This document shows positions 57,540-64,000 of a stretch of 64,000 nt of DNA, piece after piece. Both the position numbers and the translations under genes were made by a program. The notes under the pieces were generated by a model. The model was not told the origin of the DNA. It made no database searches and worked only from the letters and a program-made list of their open reading frames with translations. This DNA comes from an uncultured Candidatus Saccharibacteria bacterium. GTDB lineage: Bacteria; Patescibacteriota; Saccharimonadia; Saccharimonadales; Saccharimonadaceae. The DNA lies in the NCBI GenBank assembly GCA_948477625.1, contig CAOLNK010000001.1, positions 62,001-126,000 of the forward strand, in the 5' to 3' direction. Within the stretch, counting starts at the first letter, position 1; every line of letters starts with the position of its first letter.

Positions 57540-58493
57540 ATGCAAAAGACAAAGAAGCAACTTTTGGGCTTTGCTGGCTTAGCTGCAGTCGGTATTATGA
57601 CTGCGGTGGCCTATGCTATGCCGGCCGCAGCGGCGGAAGATGTGCCACCTTCGGCAGATGGCGACGTGAACATTAGCGTCACTATCTTGCGCGGAAAGGC
57701 CACCGGCTACTTAATTAGCCCAGCTGACCAAAGTACCATCATGGGGAGTAGTGATATCACCTACGCCTATGAAGAAGTTAGTGCGGTAGAGGTAATTGTC
57801 GAACGTCTAACCAAAGATGGTTATGAAAAGGTTCTCGACAAGAAATATGACAATTATGACCCAACCACCCACGGCACCAGTTCGGTCCCGATGAGCGAGA
57901 TTGCTGGCTTCGGCGAATCAGAGTCAGACTACAAGGTGACCCTCAAGTTCTATGACGCCCAAGGTCAATATGCCAACGAAGATACCAGTACATTCAAATA
58001 TCGCTTCATGAAGGCTGATATTGCAAAACAGCCAGCCTCTAACGGTGACCCAATTCTTAACGTCGAGATTAATGACGCCATTGATTCGGTCCGTGTTTAT
58101 ATTTATCGTGGCACTGAACCGCTTACCGATAAAGATGGCAATCAAGTCTTCGTTGACTTAACTCGCGACGATATCGATCCTGCCACGGGTAAAATCACCA
58201 CTGTGCTGCCATTCGCAGATAATAATGCTAATGATGGCTCGTATGCGATCGTTGTTGAAGGTTATGAGGGAACGCCTAGCGAAGGTCGCTTGCTTTCGAT
58301 GATTACGCTTGATGCAGACTACAAGCTTATCAAACCAACTGATCCTAATCTCCCTGAAACCCCACCAAACACTGGTTTTGTAATCGGTAATCTTAACATT
58401 TCCCGCGTTGACTACCTCATTACGGGTCTCATCGTGTTCGGCACAGTTGCCAGCTTCGCGCTCTATCTTGTTTATCGCAAGAGCCGCCGCTAA
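57540..58493 (+). CDS. Surface protein with PxTG-like anchor signal
   Basis: 317 aa: signal peptide (cut near AMPAAAA), beta-rich repeats with YEEVSAVEVIVERLTKDGYEK and VRVYIYRGTEPLTD, then PPNTG, a transmembrane helix and a short basic end (YRKSRR). This terminal layout is that of sortase substrates, though the motif is PPNTG rather than LPxTG. Together with the DUF916-like and switchable proteins it makes a WxL/DUF916/LPxTG-like surface cluster. No sortase gene is in the window. Confidence 0.72.
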   Translation: MQKTKKQLLGFAGLAAVGIMTAVAYAMPAAAAEDVPPSADGDVNISVTILRGKATGYLISPADQSTIMGSSDITYAYEEVSAVEVIVERLTKDGYEKVLDKKYDNYDPTTHGTSSVPMSEIAGFGESESDYKVTLKFYDAQGQYANEDTSTFKYRFMKADIAKQPASNGDPILNVEINDAIDSVRVYIYRGTEPLTDKDGNQVFVDLTRDDIDPATGKITTVLPFADNNANDGSYAIVVEGYEGTPSEGRLLSMITLDADYKLIKPTDPNLPETPPNTGFVIGNLNISRVDYLITGLIVFGTVASFALYLVYRKSRR

Positions 58494-58507
58494 GCTATAA
58501 TTCAACC

Positions 58508-58542
58508 AAACTACCGGTAGTGAGTGAATGCCGGTAGTTTTT
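58508..58542 (+). terminator. Rho-independent terminator
   Basis: AAACTACCGG/CCGGTAGTTTTT stem-loop after the PxTG-like gene. Confidence 0.85.
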
Positions 58543-58616
58543 GCTATGTACATATATTGACATCATAGCAAGTTAGTGATAAAATAGCACAAAGTGGAGT
58601 GAATTTGGGAGAAAAT

Positions 58617-59294
58617 ATGCACATCAAACAACTTTTTGTTAATTTGGGAATGATTTTGGCGCTTGGCGCTCTATTTTTGTCTGTTCCGACCTTTGCTACG
58701 GGTGAAGAAGAGCCGGACTTGCCCAATCAAAGCGAAAATACTGATGACGCTGACGAAACTGAAGATGAGGATGAAGGTGGCGCTGATGATACCGAGAATA
58801 ATTCTTCTGACAACTCCTCCATTGGTGGTGGCCTAAATGCTGACGGTAACAACCATCCTGCCCCTAGTGAACCTTCTCAGCCAGATGTCCCCAGCGTTTC
58901 CAAACCTCTACCTCAGCCTGAAGACCCTGACACGGAAGGCCCTCAATCTACACCTAGCACTCCTACCGCCAAACCTACGCTTCCTACAGCTACTCTCAAG
59001 CCCCAGGTACAACCCTCAAGGCCAAATATAACAGCCACTCCAGTAGCACCAACTCCTGAAATGGTCGACGATAAGGTGGCTTCAACCGTGCCAACTATTC
59101 CTGCCGCTCCTAATGACAATATTGCGCCCACAGACATCGAAACTCCGCTCACTGGTATCGCAGAAGACCAATCCACTCCAGCCAATCCTCTTGCTATCGT
59201 CCTTCTCATTTTAGCCGGCATCACAATTATTGCTGCTGGCATCATCAGTACCCTGCTGAGTAAAGTTGCCCAGCGTAACCAATCCGCGATTTAG
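58617..59294 (+). CDS. Acidic Pro/Thr-rich surface protein with C-terminal anchor
   Basis: 225 aa from the ATG at 58617 (GGGAG upstream); a GTG at 58599 is possible. Signal peptide (about residues 1-27), an acidic stretch (DDADETEDEDEGGADD), a long Pro/Thr/Ser/Ala stalk, a TPLTG motif and a C-terminal transmembrane helix. It looks like a cell-wall-spanning stalk. The low-complexity region would be prone to length change. Confidence 0.7.
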   Translation: MHIKQLFVNLGMILALGALFLSVPTFATGEEEPDLPNQSENTDDADETEDEDEGGADDTENNSSDNSSIGGGLNADGNNHPAPSEPSQPDVPSVSKPLPQPEDPDTEGPQSTPSTPTAKPTLPTATLKPQVQPSRPNITATPVAPTPEMVDDKVASTVPTIPAAPNDNIAPTDIETPLTGIAEDQSTPANPLAIVLLILAGITIIAAGIISTLLSKVAQRNQSAI

Positions 59295-59356
59295 TGTAAA
59301 GTTCTTCACATTTCTGCCATTCTGTGATATAATCAAAGAGCGTTTAGCTGGCAAAT

Positions 59357-59433
59357 GGGCTGTTAGCTCAGTTGGCTAGAGCGCGTCTTTGACGTAGACG
59401 AGGTCAGAGGTTCGAATCCTCTATGGCCCACCA
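59357..59433 (+). tRNA. tRNA-Val (anticodon GAC)
   Basis: 77 nt with CCA. GGGCTGT pairs with ATGGCCC. The anticodon stem CGTCT/AGACG holds loop TTGACGT, giving GAC. The T loop is TTCGAATC. Confidence 0.92.
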
Positions 59434-59454
59434 TACATCCATATTAGACAATTT

Positions 59455-59531
59455 GGGTCGGTAGCTCAGTTGGTTAGAGCACGGGCCTTTTAAGCCCGGT
59501 GTCGAGAGTTCGAGCCTCTCCCGACTCACCA
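59455..59531 (+). tRNA. tRNA-Lys (anticodon TTT)
   Basis: 77 nt with CCA. GGGTCGG pairs with CCGACTC. The anticodon stem CGGGC/GCCCG holds CTTTTAA, giving TTT. It lies 21 nt after tRNA-Val and is probably co-transcribed. A substrate of MnmA. Confidence 0.95.
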
Positions 59532-59576
59532 AATTGATTTTTAGAGTCTAATAGGACAAATGTCAGCTCAACGTAA

Positions 59577-59607
59577 ACAACTCCTGCCTGTGCAGGAGTT
59601 GTTTTTT
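59577..59607 (+). terminator. Terminator of the tRNA-Val/tRNA-Lys unit
   Basis: AACAACTCCTGC/GCAGGAGTTGTT stem and T run. Cassette E begins 3 nt behind. Confidence 0.9.
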
Positions 59608-59609
59608 GC

Positions 59610-59838
59610 AAAAGATCGGCACCCACCGCGGATGTACAGAAGGCAGCGGAGGGGGAGACCGTTGTAGCGATCGTACGGACCATACGACGGGCGCGACTCA
59701 GTAGCATTAAACTCAAACCAGTAAGCCAAGGTAGACGAAGTCGGAGAGGTACGCGACGACCACTCGTAACCAATGTAGCCAGCGAGCCTAAAAGTACCAG
59801 CAGCGGTGGCCGGATGTACATACCCGCTGCGCACGAAG
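59610..59838 (-). pseudogene. Orphan variable C-terminal cassette E
   Basis: The minus strand encodes FVRSGYVHPATAAGTFR, YIGYEWSSRTSPTSST, AYWFEFNATESRPSYG and RYNGLPLRCLL, with no upstream domain, SD or promoter. It shares the 5' boundary CGTGCGCAGCGGG with all other cassettes and the tail GGTGCCGATCTTTT with cassette A. Confidence 0.7.
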
Positions 59839-59989
59839 CATCCGTACCGCGCACCTTCATCTGAGTTCGGGTGACAACTGATGACAAAATACCACAGTCA
59901 TGGGTAAAGAGGCTTATTTGCAAGTATAATAACCATAATTATTACTGTTCTATCCTCTCGTTTGCTCTCGCCAAACCTCAAGGCCAGCC

Positions 59990-60066
59990 TCACGATCTTT
60001 TTTCGGAAACCGCTGGTGGGCGGAGGAGTGAGCTCGGCTACCTTTGGTGTCCATGGACGCTTATCC
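59990..60066. repeat. Cassette-linked repeat, copy 2 (partner 8203-8280)
   Basis: A 77-nt stretch starting TCACGATCTTTT, highly similar to 8203-8280, about 150 nt beyond cassette E as the other copy is beyond cassette A. The stretch between (59839-59989) holds nothing recognisable. Confidence 0.55.
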
Positions 60067-60102
60067 ACAAAATCATTGTAACACGATGTTATAATATAGC
60101 TT

Positions 60103-60462
60103 ATGAACCGCGCTCAAACCGAAACCTTCATTCAGGAAAACTTTGCCGGAATCCTTCAGGATTACCCTTGGGAAGACACTCCAGATTATACAGTCTTCCG
60201 CCATGCCAATAATCGCAAATGGTTTGCCTTAATTGCCAATGCCAAATATCAAACCCTTAGTCTTGATCAGTCGGGAAATGTTGATTTTATCAATCTCAAG
60301 TGCGACCCTGACTTGTTGGAAGATCTCTTGCAACAGCCTGCCATTTTGCCGGCCTACCATATGAACAAGCGTCATTGGCTCACTATTCCACTCGACAATT
60401 CCTGCCCTGCTAATCAAATCAAAAATTTGATTGATTTGAGTTATCGGCTGACTATGCTATAA
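60103..60462 (+). CDS. MmcQ/YjbR-family protein
   Basis: 119 aa, full length for the family. It has PWEDTPDYTVFRHANNRKWFALI, VDFINLKCDPDLLEDLLQQPAILPAYHMNKRHWLTI and the closing QIKNLIDLSY helix, which are typical of MmcQ/YjbR DNA-binding-like proteins of unclear function. TATAAT at 60090-60095 is 7 nt before the ATG. It runs 11 nt ahead of the methyltransferase gene. Confidence 0.88.
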   Translation: MNRAQTETFIQENFAGILQDYPWEDTPDYTVFRHANNRKWFALIANAKYQTLSLDQSGNVDFINLKCDPDLLEDLLQQPAILPAYHMNKRHWLTIPLDNSCPANQIKNLIDLSYRLTML

Positions 60463-60473
60463 TAGATGAAGTT

Positions 60474-61316
60474 ATGGTAGAGAAAACTGCGAACAAGGCT
60501 ACTAAGCCAGCCAAAAAACCTGTTAATTCGGCAAAATCCAAGACCACAAGCAAGTCTGCTAAGACTTCGGCGTCAAAGAAAGCCAAATCAATTTCCGATT
60601 ATAATGGTTATGATTACAAAAAAATCTTCTGGGAAGATGCCGATCGTAAATACGAGGATGCTGCCGATCGCATGGCAATTCGCCGTCTTTTGCCACGCCA
60701 GATGGATAATTTCGTCGATATCGCTGGCGGTTACGGTCGCCTCGCTAATGAATATCTCCCGCGCACCAAAGTCGCCACCTTGTTTGATTATTCCGAAACT
60801 GAGCTTGCCCAAGCCAAAGAAATCTACGGCAATCAACTCGAGACCAAATCCGGTGATATTTATAGCCTTCCATTCAAAGACAACACCTTTGACGCTTTAC
60901 TGATGGTGCGTGCCACACATCACTTCAAAGATATGCAAAAAGTTATGGATGAGCTATATCGCGTACTCAAGCCCGGTGGAGTTGCGGTAATTGAGGTTGC
61001 CAACAAAAAGACATTGCCGCGTATGTTCCGTTATTGGACAGGGAAGACCGATCAAAATCCATTTAGTCTTGAACCAATCCACCTCAAAGAAATTGACGCC
61101 GACGGTTTTTATAATTATCATCCTAAATACATTGAACAAATCTTCCATAATTCCGGTTTCCAGATTAGCGAAGTGCTCTCCGTTTCTAATTTCCGTAGTG
61201 CTCGCCTCAAGGCAATTTTTGGCAATAAATTCTTAATTAATCTCGAATCTGGCGCCCAAAAACTCCTTGCCTCTGTGCGCTTTGCGCCATCAATTTATTA
61301 TAAATTGGTGAAGTAA
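60474..61316 (+). CDS. Class I SAM-dependent methyltransferase
   Basis: 280 aa. A Lys/Ala/Ser/Thr-rich N-terminal tail of about 40 residues resembles histone H1 tails. The Rossmann methyltransferase follows, with motif I VDIAGGYGRLANEY, FDYSETELAQA, GDIYSLPFKDNTFDALLMVRATHHF and VLKPGGVAVIEVANK, as in UbiE/Methyltransf_11 proteins. Substrate unknown. TATAAT at 60458-60463 is 10 nt upstream. The basic tail may bind nucleic acid or membrane. Confidence 0.88.
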   Translation: MVEKTANKATKPAKKPVNSAKSKTTSKSAKTSASKKAKSISDYNGYDYKKIFWEDADRKYEDAADRMAIRRLLPRQMDNFVDIAGGYGRLANEYLPRTKVATLFDYSETELAQAKEIYGNQLETKSGDIYSLPFKDNTFDALLMVRATHHFKDMQKVMDELYRVLKPGGVAVIEVANKKTLPRMFRYWTGKTDQNPFSLEPIHLKEIDADGFYNYHPKYIEQIFHNSGFQISEVLSVSNFRSARLKAIFGNKFLINLESGAQKLLASVRFAPSIYYKLVK

Positions 61317-61336
61317 GCAGAAATAGGCTTAAGTTA

Positions 61337-61365
61337 TTGACCTTTTGAACTAAGTATAGTATAAT
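61337..61365 (+). promoter_or_regulatory. Promoter and long leader of the 156-aa gene
   Basis: TTGACC, a 17-nt spacer, TATAAT. The leader of about 155 nt contains a large ATTTCCACCCTAAAC/GTTTAGGGTGGAAAT stem with a 22-nt loop, and an ACTTAG/CTAAGT stem. Confidence 0.8.
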
Positions 61366-61523
61366 TAAAAATAACTTAGAAAATTACGCTAAGTCAAGCA
61401 CTTTTTGATAACAGAACTTCGATATTTCCACCCTAAACGCCTATCTCACTACTGGTAGTTGTTTAGGGTGGAAATAAAGTCTTCCCAAACCACAGTCTAC
61501 TGGACTTTAAATGGAGGGAGTTT

Positions 61524-61994
61524 ATGAGGAGAACCAAAGTAGTACTGCTTATGGCGATAGCGTTTGTAATGGGCGTGTTTTGCACTATAGCCGTAATGGA
61601 CAGTCCGGCAAAGAAGGGACAGCCATCACAGAGCTCGACAGCTGGGATTATGATATCGGATGATTATCCGAACCCCTGTGTTGTCGAATTTGTAGCGACC
61701 AAACCTATCGCTCCTGCTTTCCGTGTCGCAAGAGGAGATCATCGTACGGCGGATTATTATCTCCGTAACGATGAAAAACAGCAAGAATGGAACCCTCTTG
61801 ATATTGATGTGGAGAGGACGTTTCGGCTCTTAGATGAAGTGTCTCGGGTTGAAGGCATAGAGGTTGGGGATATTAGCGCCCGGGAATACACGTTGCGCAT
61901 TATTATCGCCGAAAGCCATATCGAGCGCAAAGATACAATTACCGCAGAAGTTTTAGAAATCCTCAAAAATTTCGAAGACGACACATGGTTGTAG
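61524..61994 (+). CDS. Accessory exported or membrane-anchored protein (156 aa)
   Basis: 156 aa behind ATGGAGGGAG. N-terminal hydrophobic segment (VVLLMAIAFVMGVFCTIAV) with a Cys that could be a lipobox (VFC-T) or part of a membrane anchor, then a soluble mixed alpha/beta domain. No family is recognised. Member of the structured-leader accessory set with its own strong terminator. Confidence 0.65.
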   Translation: MRRTKVVLLMAIAFVMGVFCTIAVMDSPAKKGQPSQSSTAGIMISDDYPNPCVVEFVATKPIAPAFRVARGDHRTADYYLRNDEKQQEWNPLDIDVERTFRLLDEVSRVEGIEVGDISAREYTLRIIIAESHIERKDTITAEVLEILKNFEDDTWL

Positions 61995-62007
61995 TTCTGT
62001 TACCGAA

Positions 62008-62053
62008 AGCCTCGGTTATACATATTAACATGTATAACCGAGGCTATATTTCT
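62008..62053 (+). terminator. Rho-independent terminator
   Basis: Perfect 16-bp stem starting AGCCTCGGTTATACAT, 6-nt loop, then ATATTTCT. Confidence 0.85.
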
Positions 62054-62068
62054 TGCTCTCGTCATTTC

Positions 62069-62143
62069 TGGCGGCCTCAGCTGGAATCGAACCAGCATTG
62101 TAGACTTAGAGGGTCTATGTCCTATCCGTTGAACGATGAGGCC
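62069..62143 (-). tRNA. tRNA-Arg (anticodon TCT)
   Basis: 75 nt with CCA. GGCCTCA pairs with TGAGGCC, discriminator G. The anticodon stem TAGAC/GTCTA holds CCTCTAA, giving TCT. The T loop is TTCGATTC. Confidence 0.93.
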
Positions 62144-62169
62144 GTGGCCTAATTTTAGCACAAAAATGT

Positions 62170-62204
62170 CAAAAAAAGTATACCACCCCCATGGGTGGTA
62201 TACT
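62170..62204 (-). terminator. Terminator of tRNA-Glu (minus strand)
   Basis: AGTATACCACCC/GGGTGGTATACT stem followed by seven T on the minus strand. Confidence 0.85.
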
Positions 62205-62233
62205 CCTATAACATATTTTTATAATTCTGTCAA

Positions 62234-62308
62234 TGGTGACCTCTGCGGGAATCGAACCCGCGTTGCCGGGATGAAAACCCGATGTACTAACCGTTATACT
62301 AAGAGGCC
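62234..62308 (-). tRNA. tRNA-Glu (anticodon TTC)
   Basis: 75 nt with CCA. GGCCTCT pairs with AGAGGTC (one G-T pair). The anticodon loop TTTTCAT on stem TCGGG/CCCGG gives TTC. A substrate of MnmA. Confidence 0.94.
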
Positions 62309-62389
62309 GTAATTCTATTGTAACAAAAGTCGGGATTTTCGTCAACTAGTTTCCGCGGTGGGCTACAGCTAAAGCTCTAGCCCAGGGTT

Positions 62390-63133
62390 CTATTTAGCTA
62401 CACCAGGGAATTTATCAGCTAAATCGGTCGGCAAGAGAATTACAGTCTTCTGTGAGGGGTCGGTACTAATTTTCTCCAAAGTCTGTAAGGTGCGGATATT
62501 GATCCCGCCCGGAGTTTCTGCCAGCATGCGCGCCGCCTCAGCCACGGCTGTCGCGGCGCTCTTCTCGCCCTCTGCTGAGATAATTGCTGCACGGCGTTCA
62601 CGTTCCGCTTCGGCTTGCTTTGCCATGGCTCGCTTCATATCTGAAGGCAATTCAATATTTTGCAACTTTACGCTCTCAATATCAATCCCCCACTTATCAG
62701 TTTGTGTATCGACAATCTCCCGAATTTGTTGCGAAATCCTGTCGCGCTCCGAAAGTAGCTGATCGAGGTCAAAATTTCCCGTCACATCACGCAATGCCGT
62801 TTGTGCAAAAGTGCTAGTAGCATACCGATAATTCGTTGTTTCAAGCACTGCCTTCTGTGCATCAATCACGCGCGCATATACCACAGCGTCCACATTTACG
62901 GTCACATTATCTCGCGTAATCACTTCTTGCTTGGGGATATCCATTGGGGTCGTACGAACGTCTACCTTAATCATTTTGTCTATGTAGGGGATAATAACCC
63001 GAAAGCCTGGACTCAATGTGCGTGAATATTTACCCAACCGCAAAATCACTCCCCGCTCGTACTGATTAATAATCCGCACACCAGGGATAATTACTAATAA
63101 TACAATTACTAAAAGAAAAACAAGAATCGCCAT
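62390..63133 (-). CDS. Slipin/stomatin-like SPFH-domain protein
   Basis: 247 aa. An N-terminal membrane hairpin (LVFLLVIVLLVIIPGVRII) is followed by the SPFH/Band-7 domain (QYERGVILRLGKYSRTLSPGFRVIIPYID, VNVDAVVYARV, ALRDVTG) and a C-terminal coiled coil (KQAEAERERRAAIISAEGEK). Slipins form oligomeric rafts and normally pair with an NfeD protease partner, which is not seen next to this gene. Standard length. Confidence 0.93.
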   Translation of the reverse strand: MAILVFLLVIVLLVIIPGVRIINQYERGVILRLGKYSRTLSPGFRVIIPYIDKMIKVDVRTTPMDIPKQEVITRDNVTVNVDAVVYARVIDAQKAVLETTNYRYATSTFAQTALRDVTGNFDLDQLLSERDRISQQIREIVDTQTDKWGIDIESVKLQNIELPSDMKRAMAKQAEAERERRAAIISAEGEKSAATAVAEAARMLAETPGGINIRTLQTLEKISTDPSQKTVILLPTDLADKFPGVAK

Positions 63134-63233
63134 GACTTAACTCCCAATTATTATGGATAAATTATACCACAAAAACCTAGCCGTCAAAAGCAGCTTACCT
63201 CAAGTTTATCATAAGCGTGATAAAATGTCAATA

Positions 63234-63704
63234 CTATTTTGGAAAATCACCTTCTTCGCACTGCCAAGTATAGCTCACAGTATAATCACGCGGGCCATAC
63301 GGCTCAGTTGGAAAGAATTTTGCACCAGTATTATTAGTGTCACACCCAAGCCGTTCAAAATATTTGGCTGAACTAGCGTATTCGTCATTATTGTAGTGTA
63401 ATAATTGTCGTAAATAAGTCGTCGGCACACCTATCTCATTATAAACTTCTAAAACTTTCTTTGGATCACTATCTAAGTTTCCGAGAAGCCGCGGATAAAG
63501 ATACTCGACATAATAGGCATTAGCAATTTTTTCTAACTCCGATTCGGCTTTTTCTTGCGGCGTCTTGAAGAATCCCGTACATAAAGCCAGCACAATCAAC
63601 AAAGTTGAACAAATCACAATCCCTATTAGCGTCCATTCCGGCCAACCCAAAACGTGCTTGGATTTATTTTTTTGAACCTTCTGTTTTGTTGTTTTTTTGC
63701 CCAT
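63234..63704 (-). CDS. Membrane-anchored protein of unknown function (156 aa)
   Basis: A Lys-rich cytoplasmic N terminus (MGKKTTKQKVQKNKSK), one transmembrane helix (about residues 22-45), then an extracytoplasmic domain with helices, an NNDEYASSAKYFERLGC stretch and a second Cys in YTWQCEEG. No family is recognised. Divergent from pyk. Confidence 0.65.
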   Translation of the reverse strand: MGKKTTKQKVQKNKSKHVLGWPEWTLIGIVICSTLLIVLALCTGFFKTPQEKAESELEKIANAYYVEYLYPRLLGNLDSDPKKVLEVYNEIGVPTTYLRQLLHYNNDEYASSAKYFERLGCDTNNTGAKFFPTEPYGPRDYTVSYTWQCEEGDFPK

Positions 63705-63783
63705 AAGACAATTTTACCATAAATATTATAAAACGAGAAGCTAGTCTAGTATCTTATCTGTTTCTATGGTAAAATATGAATAT

Positions 63784-64000
63784 ATGAGTAAACTATTTAA
63801 ACGCACAAAAATCTTGGCTACGATTGGCCCAGCCGTCGATAGCGCTGAAAAAATCGAAGAAATTATCATGGCTGGAGTCAACGGCTGTCGCCTTAACTTC
63901 TCGCACGGGACTTATGAAAAAATGGACGAGTTTATTAGTTGGATTCGCCAAGCCGCCGAGAAAAAAGGTCGCGCCATTACAATTCTGCAGGATTTGCAGG
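63784..64000 (+). CDS. pyk: Pyruvate kinase, N-terminal part (runs off window)
   Basis: The first 72 codons of pyruvate kinase: RTKILATIGPAVDSAEKIEEII, then GVNGCRLNFSHGTYE with the Arg/Asn/Ser of the active site, and ITILQDLQ at the window edge. It makes ATP and pyruvate from phosphoenolpyruvate. The -10-like TAAAAT ends about 10 nt before the ATG. The rest lies downstream. Confidence 0.93.
   Translation, partial: MSKLFKRTKILATIGPAVDSAEKIEEIIMAGVNGCRLNFSHGTYEKMDEFISWIRQAAEKKGRAITILQDLQ

Noticed and set aside
1..64000. CRISPR array or cas genes
   Set aside because: No regularly spaced direct repeats were seen; the only tandem repeat (29112-29240) has no spacers, and no Cas-like protein is encoded.
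1..64000. Reverse transcriptase and template repeat for a diversity-generating retroelement in this window
   Set aside because: No protein with an RT motif (such as a YxDD box in an RT-like context) was found, and none of the five cassettes can be named as the invariant template. The DGR link is only an inference from the variation pattern.
1..64000. Recoding of UGA (code 25) as in some CPR lineages
   Set aside because: TGA ends several full-length genes at the expected place (rsmA, the UvrD/PcrA helicase), and no in-frame TGA is needed elsewhere.

Overview
The window reads as a chromosomal segment of a very compact bacterium, most likely Candidatus Patescibacteria (CPR) and probably Saccharibacteria (TM7). 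This is an inference. It rests on tightly packed genes, a minimal information-processing set (AspRS, compact AlaRS, PheRS, MetRS, MnmA with a cysteine desulfurase, RsmA, UvrA, UvrD, TypA), type IV prepilins, secreted redox proteins, cell-wall enzymes with little visible biosynthesis, and many small membrane or secreted proteins of unknown function. TGA is a normal stop (rsmA, the UvrD helicase), so a UGA-recoding lineage is unlikely. At least 19 genes have a TATAAT box 6-10 nt before the start codon and no room for a leader, which implies widespread leaderless transcription.

Layout. 0-5.5 kb: the end of aspS, a three-gene membrane/thioredoxin operon, murC on the minus strand, and two small conserved proteins. 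5.5-9.1 kb: an accessory island with a CdiA-CT-like nuclease coupled to an MFS permease, an orphan variable C-terminal cassette and a two-gene unit. 9.1-11.8 kb: tRNA-Leu, a surface-protein pair, tRNA-Ile and a FtsB/DivIC-like gene. 11.9-15.7 kb: a four-gene prepilin operon. 15.7-25.7 kb: rubrerythrin, typA, two head-to-head variable cassettes, tatD, a cysteine desulfurase with mnmA, and alaS. 25.7-31.2 kb: accessory genes with long structured leaders, a second MFS permease, and a third cassette identical to one 11 kb away. 31.2-52.6 kb: mostly housekeeping (DsbA-like, UvrD/PcrA, Rpf-like transglycosylase, rsmA, metG, LtaS-like sulfatase, aquaporin, pheST, FKBP, trxB, sbcB, uvrA). 52.6-59.3 kb: a surface-protein locus. 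59.3-64 kb: four tRNAs, a fifth cassette, a methyltransferase, a slipin and the start of pyk.

The most notable system is at 53.0-55.4 kb. Two divergent surface-protein genes share a perfect 209-bp inverted repeat covering their -10 box, leader, ribosome-binding site, signal peptide and first 47 codons. The 1,002 bp between the repeats hold a tyrosine recombinase and one -35 element. That element is placed 17 bp from the right-hand -10 only. Inversion would move it to the left-hand -10, so the locus looks like a self-contained flip-flop that expresses one of two surface antigens at a time. The neighbouring DUF916-like and PxTG-like genes would supply the rest of a cell-surface complex.

A second diversity system is suggested by five orphan C-terminal cassettes of a C-type-lectin/FISUMP-like domain. 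Each begins at a shared boundary (CGTGCGCAGCGGG) and four lie just downstream of a rho-independent terminator. They differ mainly at Asn-type codons, as expected for diversity-generating-retroelement variable repeats or silent donor cassettes. No reverse transcriptase or full-length recipient is in the window. Other features of note are palindromic elements inserted in frame in typA and tatD, and a family of accessory genes sharing a near-consensus sigma70 promoter and a long hairpin-rich leader.
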